64,000 bases of DNA from Lichenicola cladoniae (GTDB taxonomy: Bacteria > Pseudomonadota > Alphaproteobacteria > Acetobacterales > Acetobacteraceae): NCBI RefSeq assembly GCF_013201075.1, contig NZ_CP053708.1, positions 2,609,501-2,673,500 on the forward strand, read 5' to 3'. Positions 25,253 through 35,627 of the stretch are shown here, in pieces. The translations under genes were made by a program, and so were the position numbers. The notes beneath the pieces are model-generated. The model was not told where the DNA came from, did no database searches, and saw only the letters and a list, made by a program, of their open reading frames with translations. Position 1 is the first letter of the stretch. Each line of letters begins with the position of its first letter.

Positions 25253-25331
25253 GGCGGCGCACGCTAGGCCAAAATCGCAAAATGCGGAATCACCCGCGCC
25301 GATAGTTCTGCCGCGTCCTATATTGATACCG

Positions 25332-28268
25332 ATGCATGATGCCGATTCACCCGCCACCATTCCGGCACTCGTCGCCGGCTACGGGCGGGTTTCCCTGCTG
25401 ACCCCGGACGGCGAGCTCCTGACCCTCACCCGGGCGGAAGGGGCCGCCGCCGTGCGCGACATGCCGCCACCCCTGGTGGTGCATGCGCCCGCGAACGCCA
25501 AGCGGCTCGGCCTGCCCGGGCTGGCCGCCTATGACCTGCTGGAGCTGTTCGCCTTCGTGATGCCGGCGCGCTCGGCGGCGCCGACGCCGCGCGGGCTGGC
25601 GTTGGCACTGGGACTGGAGCCGGACGAGATCGGCGATGCCGACGCGTCGCTGCTGCCGGAACTGGCCTCGATGCTGCTCGAGCGGGCGAGCCAGCTCGAC
25701 CATACCGCGTCGGGGCCTGAGATCCGTGCGCTGGTGCTACGCATGCGGCAGGCGGGCTGGAGCTGGGGACCGGTGCTGTGCGAGCGGCTGGGCATCGGCA
25801 CGATGCTGCCGCCGGAAGCGATGCAGCCGGTCGACGCGATGCGGGTGTGGCGACGACTGCCGAAATGGGAAGAGACCGCACCTCGTCCGGCCCCGGGGCA
25901 GCGAGAGGTGGCGCCGCAGGAGGCTCGTGCCCGCCTGACCACGCTGCTGGGTCCCGACGCGGAACAGCGGGTCGGCCAGGCCGACTATGCCGATGCGGCG
26001 GCGGCGGCGTTCGCGCCGAGGCTGATGCGCGGCGACCCGCGGCTGGTGCTGGCCGAGGCCGGGACCGGGACCGGCAAGACGCTCGGATATGTGGCGCCGG
26101 CCAGTCTGTGGGCGGAGCGGAATGGCGGCACGGTCTGGATCAGCACGTACACGAGGCACCTGCAGCGCCAGATCGAGACCGAGCTGAAGCGGTTGCATCC
26201 CGATGCGGCCACGCGGCGCCGGAAGGTGGTGCTGCGCAAGGGACGCGAGAACTATCTGTGCCTGCTGAACCTGGAGGAGGCGGTGAACGCCACCGCCGCC
26301 AACAGCCGGGGCGCGGCGCCGTCGTCGATCATCCCGCTATCGCTGCTGGTGCGCTGGGCCGGGTCGACCACCGACGGCGACGTGGCGGGCGGCGACCTGC
26401 CCGGCTGGTTCGCGGAGCTGTTCGGCCACGGGACCACCGCCGGGCTCGCGGACCGTCGCGGCGAGTGCATCCATGGCGCCTGCCCGCACTACACGCGCTG
26501 CTACATCGAGCACGGGATCAGGCGCGCGCGTGACGCCGACCTGGTGGTGGCGAACCATGCGCTGGTGATGGCGCAGGCGGCTTGGCACAGCCGGTTCGGC
26601 GACACCGCCGACGAGGATGCGGTGCCGACCCGCTACGTGTTCGACGAGGGCCATCACCTGATGGAGGCGGCCGACAGCGCCTTCTCGGCCGAGCTGTCCG
26701 GGCTGGAGGCGGCGGAGCTGCGGCGCTGGCTGCTCGGCGCCGAGGGCAGCCGGTCGCGGGCGCGCGGGCTTCGTCGACGGCTGGACGAACTGGTGGTCGG
26801 GCAGCCGGACCTGGAAACGCCGATGGAGACGGCGCTGATGGCGGCGCGTGCACTGCCGGCGCCGGGCTGGTCGATGCGGATGTCCGACGAGACGCGGCCG
26901 CTGCTGCAGGGTCCGGAAACGCTGGATGCGGGGATCGCCGAGGCATCCAACCCGACCGAGGCGCTGCTGCATCTGTTGCGGCAGCAGGTGCTGGCGCGGG
27001 CCGGCACGCGCGGCGAGGCGTTCGGGGCGATGGAGTGCGACCTGCAGCCGGTGTCCGAGGAGCTGGGCGAAGCCGCGTCCCGGCTCGAGCGGGCGCTGGT
27101 GCGGATCGCGGAGCCGCTGACCACGCTGGTCAACCGGCTGCTGGCCAAGCTGGAGGAAGAGGCGGACACGCTCGATACGGCGACGCGTGGGCGCATCGAG
27201 GCGGCGACCCGCACGATCCGCAGGCGGGCGATCTCGCGGCTGGAAGCCTGGATCGCGATGCTGCGTGCGGTGTCGGAACCGGATGCGGCGGACGACAATA
27301 GTGTCGGACCCCGGAGCCACGTGATGTTCCTGCGGCTGGAGAAACGGTTCGCCGGGCCGCGCAATGCGCAGGGGAACCAGGGCGCCGGCGAACGGGATGT
27401 CGGGCTGCACCGGCACTGGCTCGACCCGACGCTGCCGTTCGCGGCGGCGGTGGCGGCACCCGCGCATGGTTTGCTGGTGACGTCGGCGACGTTGCGCGAC
27501 GAGCCGGGAGCCGGACAGTTCGGCGCGCAGGAGGATGCGGACGAGGCGTGGGCCAGTGCCGAGGCGCGGGTCGGCGCGACTCACCTGCCCTCGCCTGCGC
27601 TGCGGGCGGCGTTGGCAAGTCCGTTCGACTATGCGCGCCAGACCCGGGCGCTGATCGTGACCGACGTGGCACATGACGATATCGGGGCACTGGCGGCAGC
27701 GTATCGCGCGTTGTTCCTGGCGTCCGGAGGTGGCGGGCTCGGGCTGTTCACCGCCATCAGCCGACTGCGCCAGGTGCATGAGCGGCTGGCCGTGCCGCTG
27801 GAGGAAGCCGGCATCCCGCTGTTCGCGCAGCACATGGATGCGATGGACAATGCCACGCTGGTGGACGTGTTCCGCACCGAACAGGATAGCTGCCTGCTTG
27901 GCACCGACGCGATGCGCGACGGCGTGGACGTGCCCGGTCGGGCACTGCGGCTGGTGGTGTTCGAGCGGGTGCCGTGGCCGAGGCCGGACATCCTGCATCG
28001 CGAGCGCCGGATCCACCTCTCCGGCGGCGCGCCGACCGCCTATGACGACCGGATCGCGCGGCTGCGGCTGCGACAGGCGTTCGGCCGGCTGATCCGGACC
28101 GCGACGGACCAGGGGGTGTTCGTGCTGCTCGACCGCCGCACCCCGACCCGGCTGTTCTCGGCTTTCCCGAACGGAGTGGTGGCGCGACGCGTCGGGCTGG
28201 CCGAGGCGGTGGCGGAAACCCGGGAGTTCCTGTCGGCGCAGGCGCTAACGCACGCGCAGGTGCGTTGA
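25332..28268 (+). CDS. ATP-dependent DNA helicase, DinG/XPD-like (Fe-S)
   Basis: A 978-residue superfamily 2 helicase, 5'-3' polarity expected, acting in repair or R-loop removal. Walker A AGTGTGKT is near residue 245 and the DEAH-type box is FDEGHHLME. Four cysteines placed like the XPD/DinG 4Fe-4S ligands are visible: C310, C379, C384 and C390. C-terminal helicase motifs include LLVTSATL, DAMRDGVDVPGRALRLVVFERVPW and the arginine finger region RQAFGRLIRT. The N-terminal 200 residues are a lineage-specific extension without recognised motifs, so the protein is longer than E. coli DinG. The ATG at 25332 begins just after the divergent lysK promoter region. Confidence 0.92.
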   Translation: MHDADSPATIPALVAGYGRVSLLTPDGELLTLTRAEGAAAVRDMPPPLVVHAPANAKRLGLPGLAAYDLLELFAFVMPARSAAPTPRGLALALGLEPDEIGDADASLLPELASMLLERASQLDHTASGPEIRALVLRMRQAGWSWGPVLCERLGIGTMLPPEAMQPVDAMRVWRRLPKWEETAPRPAPGQREVAPQEARARLTTLLGPDAEQRVGQADYADAAAAAFAPRLMRGDPRLVLAEAGTGTGKTLGYVAPASLWAERNGGTVWISTYTRHLQRQIETELKRLHPDAATRRRKVVLRKGRENYLCLLNLEEAVNATAANSRGAAPSSIIPLSLLVRWAGSTTDGDVAGGDLPGWFAELFGHGTTAGLADRRGECIHGACPHYTRCYIEHGIRRARDADLVVANHALVMAQAAWHSRFGDTADEDAVPTRYVFDEGHHLMEAADSAFSAELSGLEAAELRRWLLGAEGSRSRARGLRRRLDELVVGQPDLETPMETALMAARALPAPGWSMRMSDETRPLLQGPETLDAGIAEASNPTEALLHLLRQQVLARAGTRGEAFGAMECDLQPVSEELGEAASRLERALVRIAEPLTTLVNRLLAKLEEEADTLDTATRGRIEAATRTIRRRAISRLEAWIAMLRAVSEPDAADDNSVGPRSHVMFLRLEKRFAGPRNAQGNQGAGERDVGLHRHWLDPTLPFAAAVAAPAHGLLVTSATLRDEPGAGQFGAQEDADEAWASAEARVGATHLPSPALRAALASPFDYARQTRALIVTDVAHDDIGALAAAYRALFLASGGGGLGLFTAISRLRQVHERLAVPLEEAGIPLFAQHMDAMDNATLVDVFRTEQDSCLLGTDAMRDGVDVPGRALRLVVFERVPWPRPDILHRERRIHLSGGAPTAYDDRIARLRLRQAFGRLIRTATDQGVFVLLDRRTPTRLFSAFPNGVVARRVGLAEAVAETREFLSAQALTHAQVR

Positions 28269-28350
28269 GGGCTGTCGCACGTGGTTCGATGAAAGCCGGA
28301 TCCTGTCCGGAGGCTGATGTAGTGCCCAAGGTTGAGCGAAGGAAAGACCG

Positions 28351-29040
28351 ATGAAGATCAAGTTCTATGCCCATGCCAGCTTCCGCTTCGAGGCGGACGG
28401 CATCGCCGTTATCACCGACCCCTATACGCCGGGAAAGAGCGGGTTCGAACCGATCAACGAGGCAGCCGATCTGGTGATCATGAGCTCGCGGACGGATGAT
28501 TTTCATTCCGATCCGAGCCATATCGAAGGCAGCCCGACGCTCGTGAACGCCCTGGAATTGCCGTCCGAGGGGGCTGTGGTCTGCGGCATCCCGATCCGCG
28601 GCTTCGAAGCCTACGAGAGCAGGACGTTCGACTTCCAGGCCGAACGTGGCCGGGATGCGGATGCCAACGCCCTGTATCACTTCACCCTGGGTGGGCTGAG
28701 GGTGCTTCACATGGGCGACCTGGGTAATCCGGTCGATCCGGCACAGCTCGCAGCGCTTGCCGGCCAGGTGGACATCCTGCTGGCCCTGACCGGGGAGCAC
28801 GCCACCATCGCACTCGACGATCTGGCCGTGGCGATCGATGCCATCCGGCCGCGCATCGTGATCCCGATGCATTACTGGCACGAACGCGGCGTGCTGAAGA
28901 TCGAGAAGGTGGATCAGTTCGTGAAGCGATATCCGGCCGAGCAGGTGACGCTGCTGGAGACGTCCGAATTCGAGATCACGCCGGAAACGCTGCCATCTGC
29001 GGGTGAGATGCGCGTGGTCGTGTTGCAGCAGGCCCGATAG
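28351..29040 (+). CDS. MBL-fold (UlaG-like) protein with altered metal-binding motif
   Basis: A 229-residue metallo-beta-lactamase-fold protein. It starts with YAHASFRFEADG and ITDPYTPG, as in UlaG/YtkL-type hydrolases, has LHMGDLG near residue 130 and ends the core with IPMHYWHERG. The usual HxHxDH metal motif should follow the second strand; here the segment reads SSRTDDFHSD and lacks the paired histidines. Some metal ligands (H8, D133 and H174, approximate numbering) remain. It may be a diverged binding protein or use a different metal set. GAAGGAAAG precedes the ATG. No operon partner. Confidence 0.82.
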   Translation: MKIKFYAHASFRFEADGIAVITDPYTPGKSGFEPINEAADLVIMSSRTDDFHSDPSHIEGSPTLVNALELPSEGAVVCGIPIRGFEAYESRTFDFQAERGRDADANALYHFTLGGLRVLHMGDLGNPVDPAQLAALAGQVDILLALTGEHATIALDDLAVAIDAIRPRIVIPMHYWHERGVLKIEKVDQFVKRYPAEQVTLLETSEFEITPETLPSAGEMRVVVLQQAR

Positions 29041-29368
29041 GCGAGCAAGCGACCAGGCGAGGGTGATCTGGTTGCCGGCATGTCTCGGAACCGGCTGTCC
29101 GGAGGAGGCGTCGGTGGGTCCGGTCCTCGTTCGGGATCCGGCAAGTGCGATGATCCTGGCTTGAGGAACACAGTCCGTCTCCGCCGACCCTCGTCATATC
29201 GGACCAGTCTCGGTCCGACGACGGCGAGCTGCACGAGCCGAATTATCGAGAACATCGAAGGCGCGACTGGAACCCCTATCCCGGATCGCCGGCACCGTTG
29301 AAGCAGTGCCGCGATCGGGCGGGCTAGGCCAGGATGCCGGTCAGCCGGCGCTGGCCGACCTTTCCGGG
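29041..29368. other. Intergenic region, no gene seen
   Basis: 328 bp between convergent genes (MBL-fold and cold-shock). It includes a small palindrome CGGACC-AGTCTC-GGTCCG (29200-29217) without a T-run. No supported gene. Confidence 0.45.
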
Positions 29369-29575
29369 TCAGTCGAGAGGTTTGAGATTGGTGGCGGCTG
29401 CCTTGCCGCGCTCCATCACGATCTCGTAGCCGACCTTCTGGCCCTCGTTCAGACCGCGCAGGCCGGCGGCCTGGACCGCGGTGATATGGACGAAGACGTC
29501 CTTGCCGCCGTCATCGGGCATGATGAAGCCGAAACCCTTTGTGGTGTTGAACCACTTCACTGAACCGATCGCCAT
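29369..29575 (-). CDS. Cold-shock family protein
   Basis: A 68-residue CspA-type single-strand nucleic-acid chaperone. Both RNA-binding motifs are intact: KGFGFIMPD (RNP1, residues 13-21) and DVFVHITAV (RNP2, residues 26-34). SVKWFN at the start is also typical. The length is standard for the family, and AGAAGGA lies eight bases before the ATG. It is monocistronic, downstream of groEL on the same strand but separated from it by a strong terminator. Whether it is cold-induced or constitutive cannot be read from the sequence. Confidence 0.96.
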   Translation of the reverse strand: MAIGSVKWFNTTKGFGFIMPDDGGKDVFVHITAVQAAGLRGLNEGQKVGYEIVMERGKAAATNLKPLD

Positions 29576-29727
29576 GTCGGTTTATCCTTCTCGCCGCCAG
29601 GCCGGTGCGCCGTAATCCGTCCGCTCCGAAGCCCACGCTGGAGATGATGGTGCGGCACCGGCCTATTTCGTTATGGGGGCAGAAAGGTTCCGTGGTGTCA
29701 ATCATTTCGACGATGCTGCGCAGGACG

Positions 29728-29761
29728 CGAAAAGGGGCGGCCCTTTGCAGGACCGCCCCTT
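29728..29761 (-). terminator. Rho-independent terminator of groESL
   Basis: Read on the minus strand, GGGGCGG (29759-29753) pairs with CCGCCCC (29740-29734) and is followed at once by TTTT (29733-29730). It lies about 35 bp past the groEL stop. Confidence 0.85.
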
Positions 29762-29793
29762 CCGGTAAGCGACTTTTAAGGCGCTGACGCGTC

Positions 29794-31458
<1,665 letters not shown>

Positions 31459-31491
31459 TCAGAGAGCGTGTCGAAAAGACCAGGCCTGAGA

Positions 31492-31791
31492 TCAGGCGGC
31501 CTGCTCGATGACGCCCATGATGTCGCTCTCTTTCATGATCAGCAGCTCTTCGCCGTCGATCTTGACTTCGGTGCCCGACCACTTGCCGAACAGGATGCGG
31601 TCGCCTGCCTTGACGTCCAGGGCGACGATAGCGCCCTGCTCGTTACGGGCGCCGGCGCCGACGGCAATGATCTCGCCTTCCATCGGCTTCTCTTTGGCAG
31701 TGTCGGGGATGATGATGCCGCCCGCGGTCTTCTCTTCGCCGGTGATGCGCTTAACGACGACGCGGTCGTGCAGTGGACGGAACTTCGCCAT
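31492..31791 (-). CDS. groS: Co-chaperonin GroES
   Basis: A 99-residue 10-kDa lid of the GroEL chamber. It begins [12 protein letters not shown] and contains the mobile loop region [12 protein letters not shown] (about residues 18-30) and the closing ESDIMGVIE. Length and motifs are standard. The start at 31791 fits the family N terminus, whereas the frame remains open upstream into the promoter. It is transcribed with groL from the promoter at 31919-31947. Confidence 0.98.
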   Translation of the reverse strand: MAKFRPLHDRVVVKRITGEEKTAGGIIIPDTAKEKPMEGEIIAVGAGARNEQGAIVALDVKAGDRILFGKWSGTEVKIDGEELLIMKESDIMGVIEQAA

Positions 31792-31887
31792 AGCGGTTCG
31801 CTCCTCAAAGCGTTGGCGGCGCCCCTCTAGAGGCGACGTCGCCGGTTGTTGTGCGTCCGGGCTTCGAGCCGACCACGGTAACCGCGG

Positions 31888-31914
31888 TTGGCACTCGGGG
31901 CCCGGGAGTGCCAA
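31888..31914. promoter_or_regulatory. CIRCE operator, perfect copy
   Basis: TTGGCACTC-N9-GAGTGCCAA: a perfect 9-bp inverted repeat with a 9-base spacer, matching the CIRCE consensus TTAGCACTC-N9-GAGTGCTAA apart from one symmetric change. It lies between the groES start and the predicted -10, overlapping the likely transcription start, where HrcA binding would block initiation. Confidence 0.9.
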
Positions 31915-31918
31915 ACGC

Positions 31919-31947
31919 GATGTAGGCGCTGCCATGGAGTGTGTCAA
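31919..31947 (-). promoter_or_regulatory. groESL promoter (sigma70-like)
   Basis: On the minus strand, TTGACA (31947-31942) and TACATC (31924-31919) are separated by exactly 17 bases. The promoter sits between two CIRCE elements and reads towards groES. Confidence 0.75.
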
Positions 31948-31954
31948 GAAATTG

Positions 31955-31981
31955 GCAGCACTCTCGGGTATAGAGTGCCAA
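31955..31981. promoter_or_regulatory. CIRCE operator, second (imperfect) copy
   Basis: GCAGCACTC-N9-GAGTGCCAA. The right arm is identical to that of the first element and the inner six bases of the left arm pair with it; the outer three do not pair properly. It lies just upstream of the -35 box of the groESL promoter. Confidence 0.7.
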
Positions 31982-32086
31982 TCCGTTGATCTCGCATGCT
32001 TTTTTGTTGCGAACCAGGCCCTGGACCAGCCAGGATCGACGGAGCGTCACGTACTGTTCACGCATCCGACGCTTATCGGAGGTGCC

Positions 32087-32347
32087 ATGTCGCTGTCTCT
32101 GCAGCTGAAGGACTACCGGCTGACCACGGCCGAAATCCTCTACCGCCTGCCCGACCATCCCGCCGTGCTGCAAAGCTATATCTGGCAGGAACTGGACATC
32201 GCCCCAGCCTATCCGGTGCTGCACAAGTTCCTTGGATTCTGGGAACGCAAGATCGAGGGACGACTGCATTCGGTCAGGGTCGGTTCGCTCGACCTGGTTG
32301 CCTCGGCGCGGGTGCGCTTGCCGGGACTGGTCCTCACTCTCCAGTAG
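32087..32347 (+). CDS. Usg family protein
   Basis: An 86-residue protein of the Usg group, named after a gene upstream of trpF in Caulobacter and common in alphaproteobacteria. The segments DYRLTTAEILYRLPDHP and LQSYIWQELDIAPAYPVLHKFL are characteristic. The function of the family is not established. CGGAGG lies four bases before the ATG, so the long open frame upstream is not used. It is divergent from groESL and converges on the DUF4169 gene with a 14-bp overlap of the 3' ends. Confidence 0.88.
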   Translation: MSLSLQLKDYRLTTAEILYRLPDHPAVLQSYIWQELDIAPAYPVLHKFLGFWERKIEGRLHSVRVGSLDLVASARVRLPGLVLTLQ

Positions 32348-32531
32348 CGACGGGGTCCGGGTCGATCCGGGCGCCATCGAGCAAGGCCTTGCCGCGCGCT
32401 GCGTCGGCCTCGTCCCGGGCTATTTGGGCGGGCGTGCGGCCGAAGCGGCTGCGATTGTCGGCCGCCTGCTGCGCGTCCTGCTTGCGGGCGCGCTGTCGAC
32501 GGTGGGTTCTCAGATTGACGATATCGCCCAT
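32334..32531 (-). CDS. DUF4169 family small protein
   Basis: A 65-residue, highly charged protein beginning MGDIVNLRTHRRQRARKQ and containing NRSRFGRTPAQIARDEAD, the pattern of the alphaproteobacterial DUF4169 family. It has no membrane segment and no known activity. The start at 32531 corresponds to the family N terminus; an ATG five codons upstream is a less likely alternative. Its 3' end overlaps the usg gene on the opposite strand. Confidence 0.8.
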   Translation of the reverse strand: MGDIVNLRTHRRQRARKQDAQQAADNRSRFGRTPAQIARDEADAARGKALLDGARIDPDPVATGE

Positions 32532-32575
32532 GCCGCAACCTGCCATGGAACGGCGAGACCAATCCAGCGGCCGGG

Positions 32576-33591
32576 CTAGTTCACGGCGGGCATGGATGCG
32601 GGTGCGGGCCCGTCGCCGCACGCGGCCAGATAGGATGCTGCCTGCGCGCTTCCGGATATCGACTTGGACCAGGACTGTGCAAGCGGCGTGACGAGGACCG
32701 TCATCGACCGGGACGTCCCCAGTTTTTCGAGCAGCGCGATGCCCTGCGACTGGGGCAACTCACCGTTGAGTTCGTCGCCGGACGCGTTGGCGAGGGCCGA
32801 CAGATCGACCGTGCGCGTCCGCAACGTTACGGTTGGCGTCGCCCGGCGCTGGAATGCTCAGCCGTCGTTCCCGAGACTGAACCCGACAGTGTCGGCCCCG
32901 GGGCCGGTGGCCGCGAGCATGATGATCATGGCGTGACCCGGCCCACTGATCGGGACGGTGCAACCGATGCCTCGCATGCTGATCCAGTCGCCCATGCGGA
33001 CGCGATCGGGGGCGGGTACGCGTTCCGGCAGAGCGGAGGCATGCTGGCGTGCGCAGACGAACACCTGATCGAGCTTGGGTCCGACCCGGTCCAGGGCGAC
33101 GTCGAACCCGGTATGCAGCACATCGTCCAGCGACACATGCATCGTCGTGTTCCGCATCAGCAGCGAGTTCAGCCTGGCGAGGGCGGCGGGACCGCTGAAG
33201 TCGGCCAGGACCGCATGGTTTCCGATGCCTGTGCGCGTCCTGACGCCTGCATCTGATCGGACGGTCCAATCCCGGGTGTGAAGGTGATGGTCCAGTGCAG
33301 CCACGTCGGCGTACGGTACGACCATCTCGACTGTGTCACCGCGACAAAGAGTTCCTTCGGCCGGACCGGCGCGTACTCCACCGCGATCGTGGCACCGGCG
33401 CGGGCAGCATCCTCGTGCGCCCGTCCGGAATAGACGCGGCACGCTACCTTCGACGGCGAAACGGCGACGCCAGGGGGTGCCTTGAAGTCCGTGGCCGCAC
33501 CATCATCGCCAGAAGCGGCGGCACCCGCGGGTGCAAAGGCGGTCGCGCAGGCGAGCATCACGGCGGCCAATCGGGTTCGGAAAGGCTTCAT
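32576..33591 (-). pseudogene. Broken gene for an exported protein of unknown function
   Basis: The 5' part (from 33591) encodes MKPFRTRLAAVMLACATAF with a signal peptide cut near AGAAA, then reads to about ELFVAV. Near 33335-33350 the coding frame shifts: the continuation DTVEMVVPYADVAALDHHL lies in another frame and runs to an in-frame TGA at 32858-32860. Beyond that stop the same frame goes on with RTRTVDLSALANAS to TAG at 32576. One frameshift plus one nonsense codon in an otherwise coherent protein of about 335 residues points to a decayed gene, unless the assembly has errors. The domain is not recognised. Confidence 0.7.
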
Positions 33592-33835
33592 CGCGGCGGA
33601 GCGCTCCGGGCACGGTCGGTCGAAAGCTGACCAGTCGGATACAGTCGGCGACTGCTTGACGCCGCGCGCGCTGTTGTTGCAACGACTCGGTCCAGTGCGA
33701 GTGTCTGCCGGCAGGTTGTCCGGCCTGCTGTCACCTAAACGCCACGTTGCGGTGAACGACGCGTTTCGATATCGAACCGGACGATGCAACCGTCGTTGTG
33801 ACGGCGCGAAGTTCAATTACGAGGGGACGTTACAC

Positions 33836-33991
33836 ATGCTCGGCACTATTCTCCTGATCATCCTGATCCTGCTGGTCATCGGTGCGCTGCCGACCTGGGG
33901 CTACAGCGGCCAGTGGGGTTATTTCCCCTCAGGTGGCCTCGGGCTGGTCCTGCTGGTCGTGATCATCCTGCTGGTGCTCGGCCGGATCTGA
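33836..33991 (+). CDS. DUF3309 family small membrane protein
   Basis: A 51-residue peptide with two hydrophobic helices around a short loop (LIILILLVIGALPTWGYS, then GWYFPSGG-like GQWGYFPSGGLG and LVLLVVIILLVLGRI). This is the standard form of the DUF3309 family, widespread in proteobacteria and of unknown function. GAGGGG lies ten bases before the ATG. It is monocistronic, and its 3' end faces mtnP across a hairpin that may terminate both. Confidence 0.88.
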   Translation: MLGTILLIILILLVIGALPTWGYSGQWGYFPSGGLGLVLLVVIILLVLGRI

Positions 33992-34010
33992 TCCCGGTCC
34001 AAGCGAAAGC

Positions 34011-34034
34011 GGCCGGACCATATCGGGTCCGGCC
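34011..34034. terminator. Hairpin between convergent DUF3309 and mtnP genes
   Basis: GGCCGGACC (34011-34019) pairs perfectly with GGTCCGGCC (34026-34034) across a 6-base loop. There is no long T-run on either side, so termination efficiency is uncertain, but the position between two gene ends fits a bidirectional terminator. Confidence 0.55.
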
Positions 34035-34042
34035 GTTATCCT

Positions 34043-34942
34043 TCAGGTTCGATCCAGCACGCGGCCGGCGATGACGGTCAGCCGGCTCACCATCTCAGGA
34101 TCGCGCGCCGCCGGCGCGGTCATGACGGCGTGTTCCAGGGCGCGGTCGCACCCGGCCCAGCAGGGGTCGCGACCCTGGCCCAGCACCGGGATGACGGCGC
34201 GGATCAGGTTCCGTGCGTTCTCGGCGTTCGACATCATGACACCGACCACCTCCTCGACCGTCACCGCGTCGTGGCCCTCGCGCCAGCAATCATAGTCGGT
34301 CACCATCGCCACGGTGGCGTAACAAATCTCGGCTTCGCGGGCGAGCTTGGCTTCCGGCATGTTGGTCATGCCGACCACCGAGCAGCCCCAACTCCGGTAC
34401 AGGTTGCTCTCGGCACGCGTCGAGAATTGCGGGCCTTCCATGACGATGTAGGTGCCGCCGCGGGTGACCGGCAGGCCGAGCCCGCGCGCGCTGGTCTCCA
34501 GCACGTCCCCGATGCGCGGGCAGAGCGGGTCGGCGACCGAGACGTGGGCGACCAGGCCGGTGCCGAAGAAGCTCTTCTCCCGCGCGAAGGTGCGGTCGAT
34601 GAACTGGTCGATCACCACGAAATGGCCGGGCGGCAACTCCTCCTTCAGGCTGCCGACGGCGGACAGCGAGACGATGTCGGTGACGCCGGACTGCTTCATC
34701 GCCGAGATGTTGGCGCGGTAGTTCAGCTCGGATGGCGGGATCGGGTGCCCGCGTCCGTGGCGCGGCAGGAACACGCAGCGCACGCCGTCGAGACGGCCGA
34801 ACAGCAGCGCGTCGGAGGGCGCGCCCCAGGGGGTTTCGACCCGGCGCCATTCCTTATCTTCCAGGCCCTCGATGTCGTAGAGGCCGGAGCCGCCGATCAG
34901 GCCGATGACAGGCTCGATGAGTTCGTTCGCTTCAACCGACAT
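34043..34942 (-). CDS. mtnP: S-methyl-5'-thioadenosine phosphorylase
   Basis: A 299-residue purine nucleoside phosphorylase family enzyme. It splits methylthioadenosine with phosphate to adenine and methylthioribose-1-phosphate in methionine salvage. The phosphate/purine-site segments are clear: IGLIGGSGLYDI at the start, LPRHGRGHPIPPSELNYRANI near residue 60, YIVMEGPQFSTRAES near 165, GMTNMPEAKLAREAEICYA near 190 and VTDYDCW. Its ATG lies inside the last codons of the cytochrome c1 gene (11-bp overlap), so it is cotranscribed with the bc1 genes, an unexpected but known type of alphaproteobacterial arrangement. Confidence 0.95.
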   Translation of the reverse strand: MSVEANELIEPVIGLIGGSGLYDIEGLEDKEWRRVETPWGAPSDALLFGRLDGVRCVFLPRHGRGHPIPPSELNYRANISAMKQSGVTDIVSLSAVGSLKEELPPGHFVVIDQFIDRTFAREKSFFGTGLVAHVSVADPLCPRIGDVLETSARGLGLPVTRGGTYIVMEGPQFSTRAESNLYRSWGCSVVGMTNMPEAKLAREAEICYATVAMVTDYDCWREGHDAVTVEEVVGVMMSNAENARNLIRAVIPVLGQGRDPCWAGCDRALEHAVMTAPAARDPEMVSRLTVIAGRVLDRT

Positions 34943-35627
34943 TCGACCAGATCCGACGCTTGAGGAAAAACAACAGCCCGATCAGCAGGGCCACGTAGAG
35001 CACGACACTGGCGCCGACCCGGCGGCGCTGGTCGAGATGCGGTTGCGCCGCCCACCCGAGGAAGGTGGCGACGTCGTGCGCCATCTGCGGCACGGTCGCC
35101 TTGATGCCGTTGGTGAAGGCGACCTGCCCGGCATGCAGTGGTGGCGGCATGGCGATCTGCTGCAGGGGGGCGGCGATGTTGTAGTAGCTGCCCGGCGATA
35201 GGGCGAGGCCGGCGGGCGGCGGGCGATAGCCGGTCAGCAGGCTCTCGATATACCGCTCGTGGCCGGGCAGCGTCAGAGCAAGCCGCGACATGTCCGGGGG
35301 GAGCGCACCGTTATTGGCGGTGCGGGCGGCGGCATCGTTTGGGAACGGCGACGGCAAATGGTCGTCGGGACGGCCGGCGCGACGGACCGGTTGGCCCTCG
35401 GCATCGACGCCGTCGAGCCGGGTGTGGGCGGCGGCGAGCGTGGCGATCTGCTCGTGATCCAGGCCGAGCCCGGCGAGGTCGGTGTAGGTGACCTGTTTCA
35501 TCGAGTGGCAGGCGCTGCAGACCTGGGCATAGACGGCATAGCCGCGCTGGGCGCTGGCGAGGTCGGTGGCCCGGGCCACTAACGGTGCGGCGATGGCGAC
35601 TGCCAGCGGGAGGAACAAGCGACGCAT
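34932..35627 (-). CDS. petC: Cytochrome c1 of the bc1 complex
   Basis: A 231-residue heme protein that carries electrons from the Rieske centre to soluble cytochrome c. A signal peptide (residues 1-20) is followed by the c-type heme motif CSACH at residues 37-41. The axial methionine region is IAMPPPL near 165, and a C-terminal anchor helix (VVLYVALLIGLLFFLKRR) keeps it in the inner membrane facing the periplasm. The ATG overlaps the stop of cytochrome b (ATGA at 35627). The last 11 bp overlap mtnP. Confidence 0.94.
   Translation of the reverse strand: MRRLFLPLAVAIAAPLVARATDLASAQRGYAVYAQVCSACHSMKQVTYTDLAGLGLDHEQIATLAAAHTRLDGVDAEGQPVRRAGRPDDHLPSPFPNDAAARTANNGALPPDMSRLALTLPGHERYIESLLTGYRPPPAGLALSPGSYYNIAAPLQQIAMPPPLHAGQVAFTNGIKATVPQMAHDVATFLGWAAQPHLDQRRRVGASVVLYVALLIGLLFFLKRRIWSNVG

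Noticed and set aside
29200-29217. Palindrome as terminator of the MBL-fold gene
   Set aside because: Short stem, no T-run, and 160 bp from the stop codon; not supported as a terminator.
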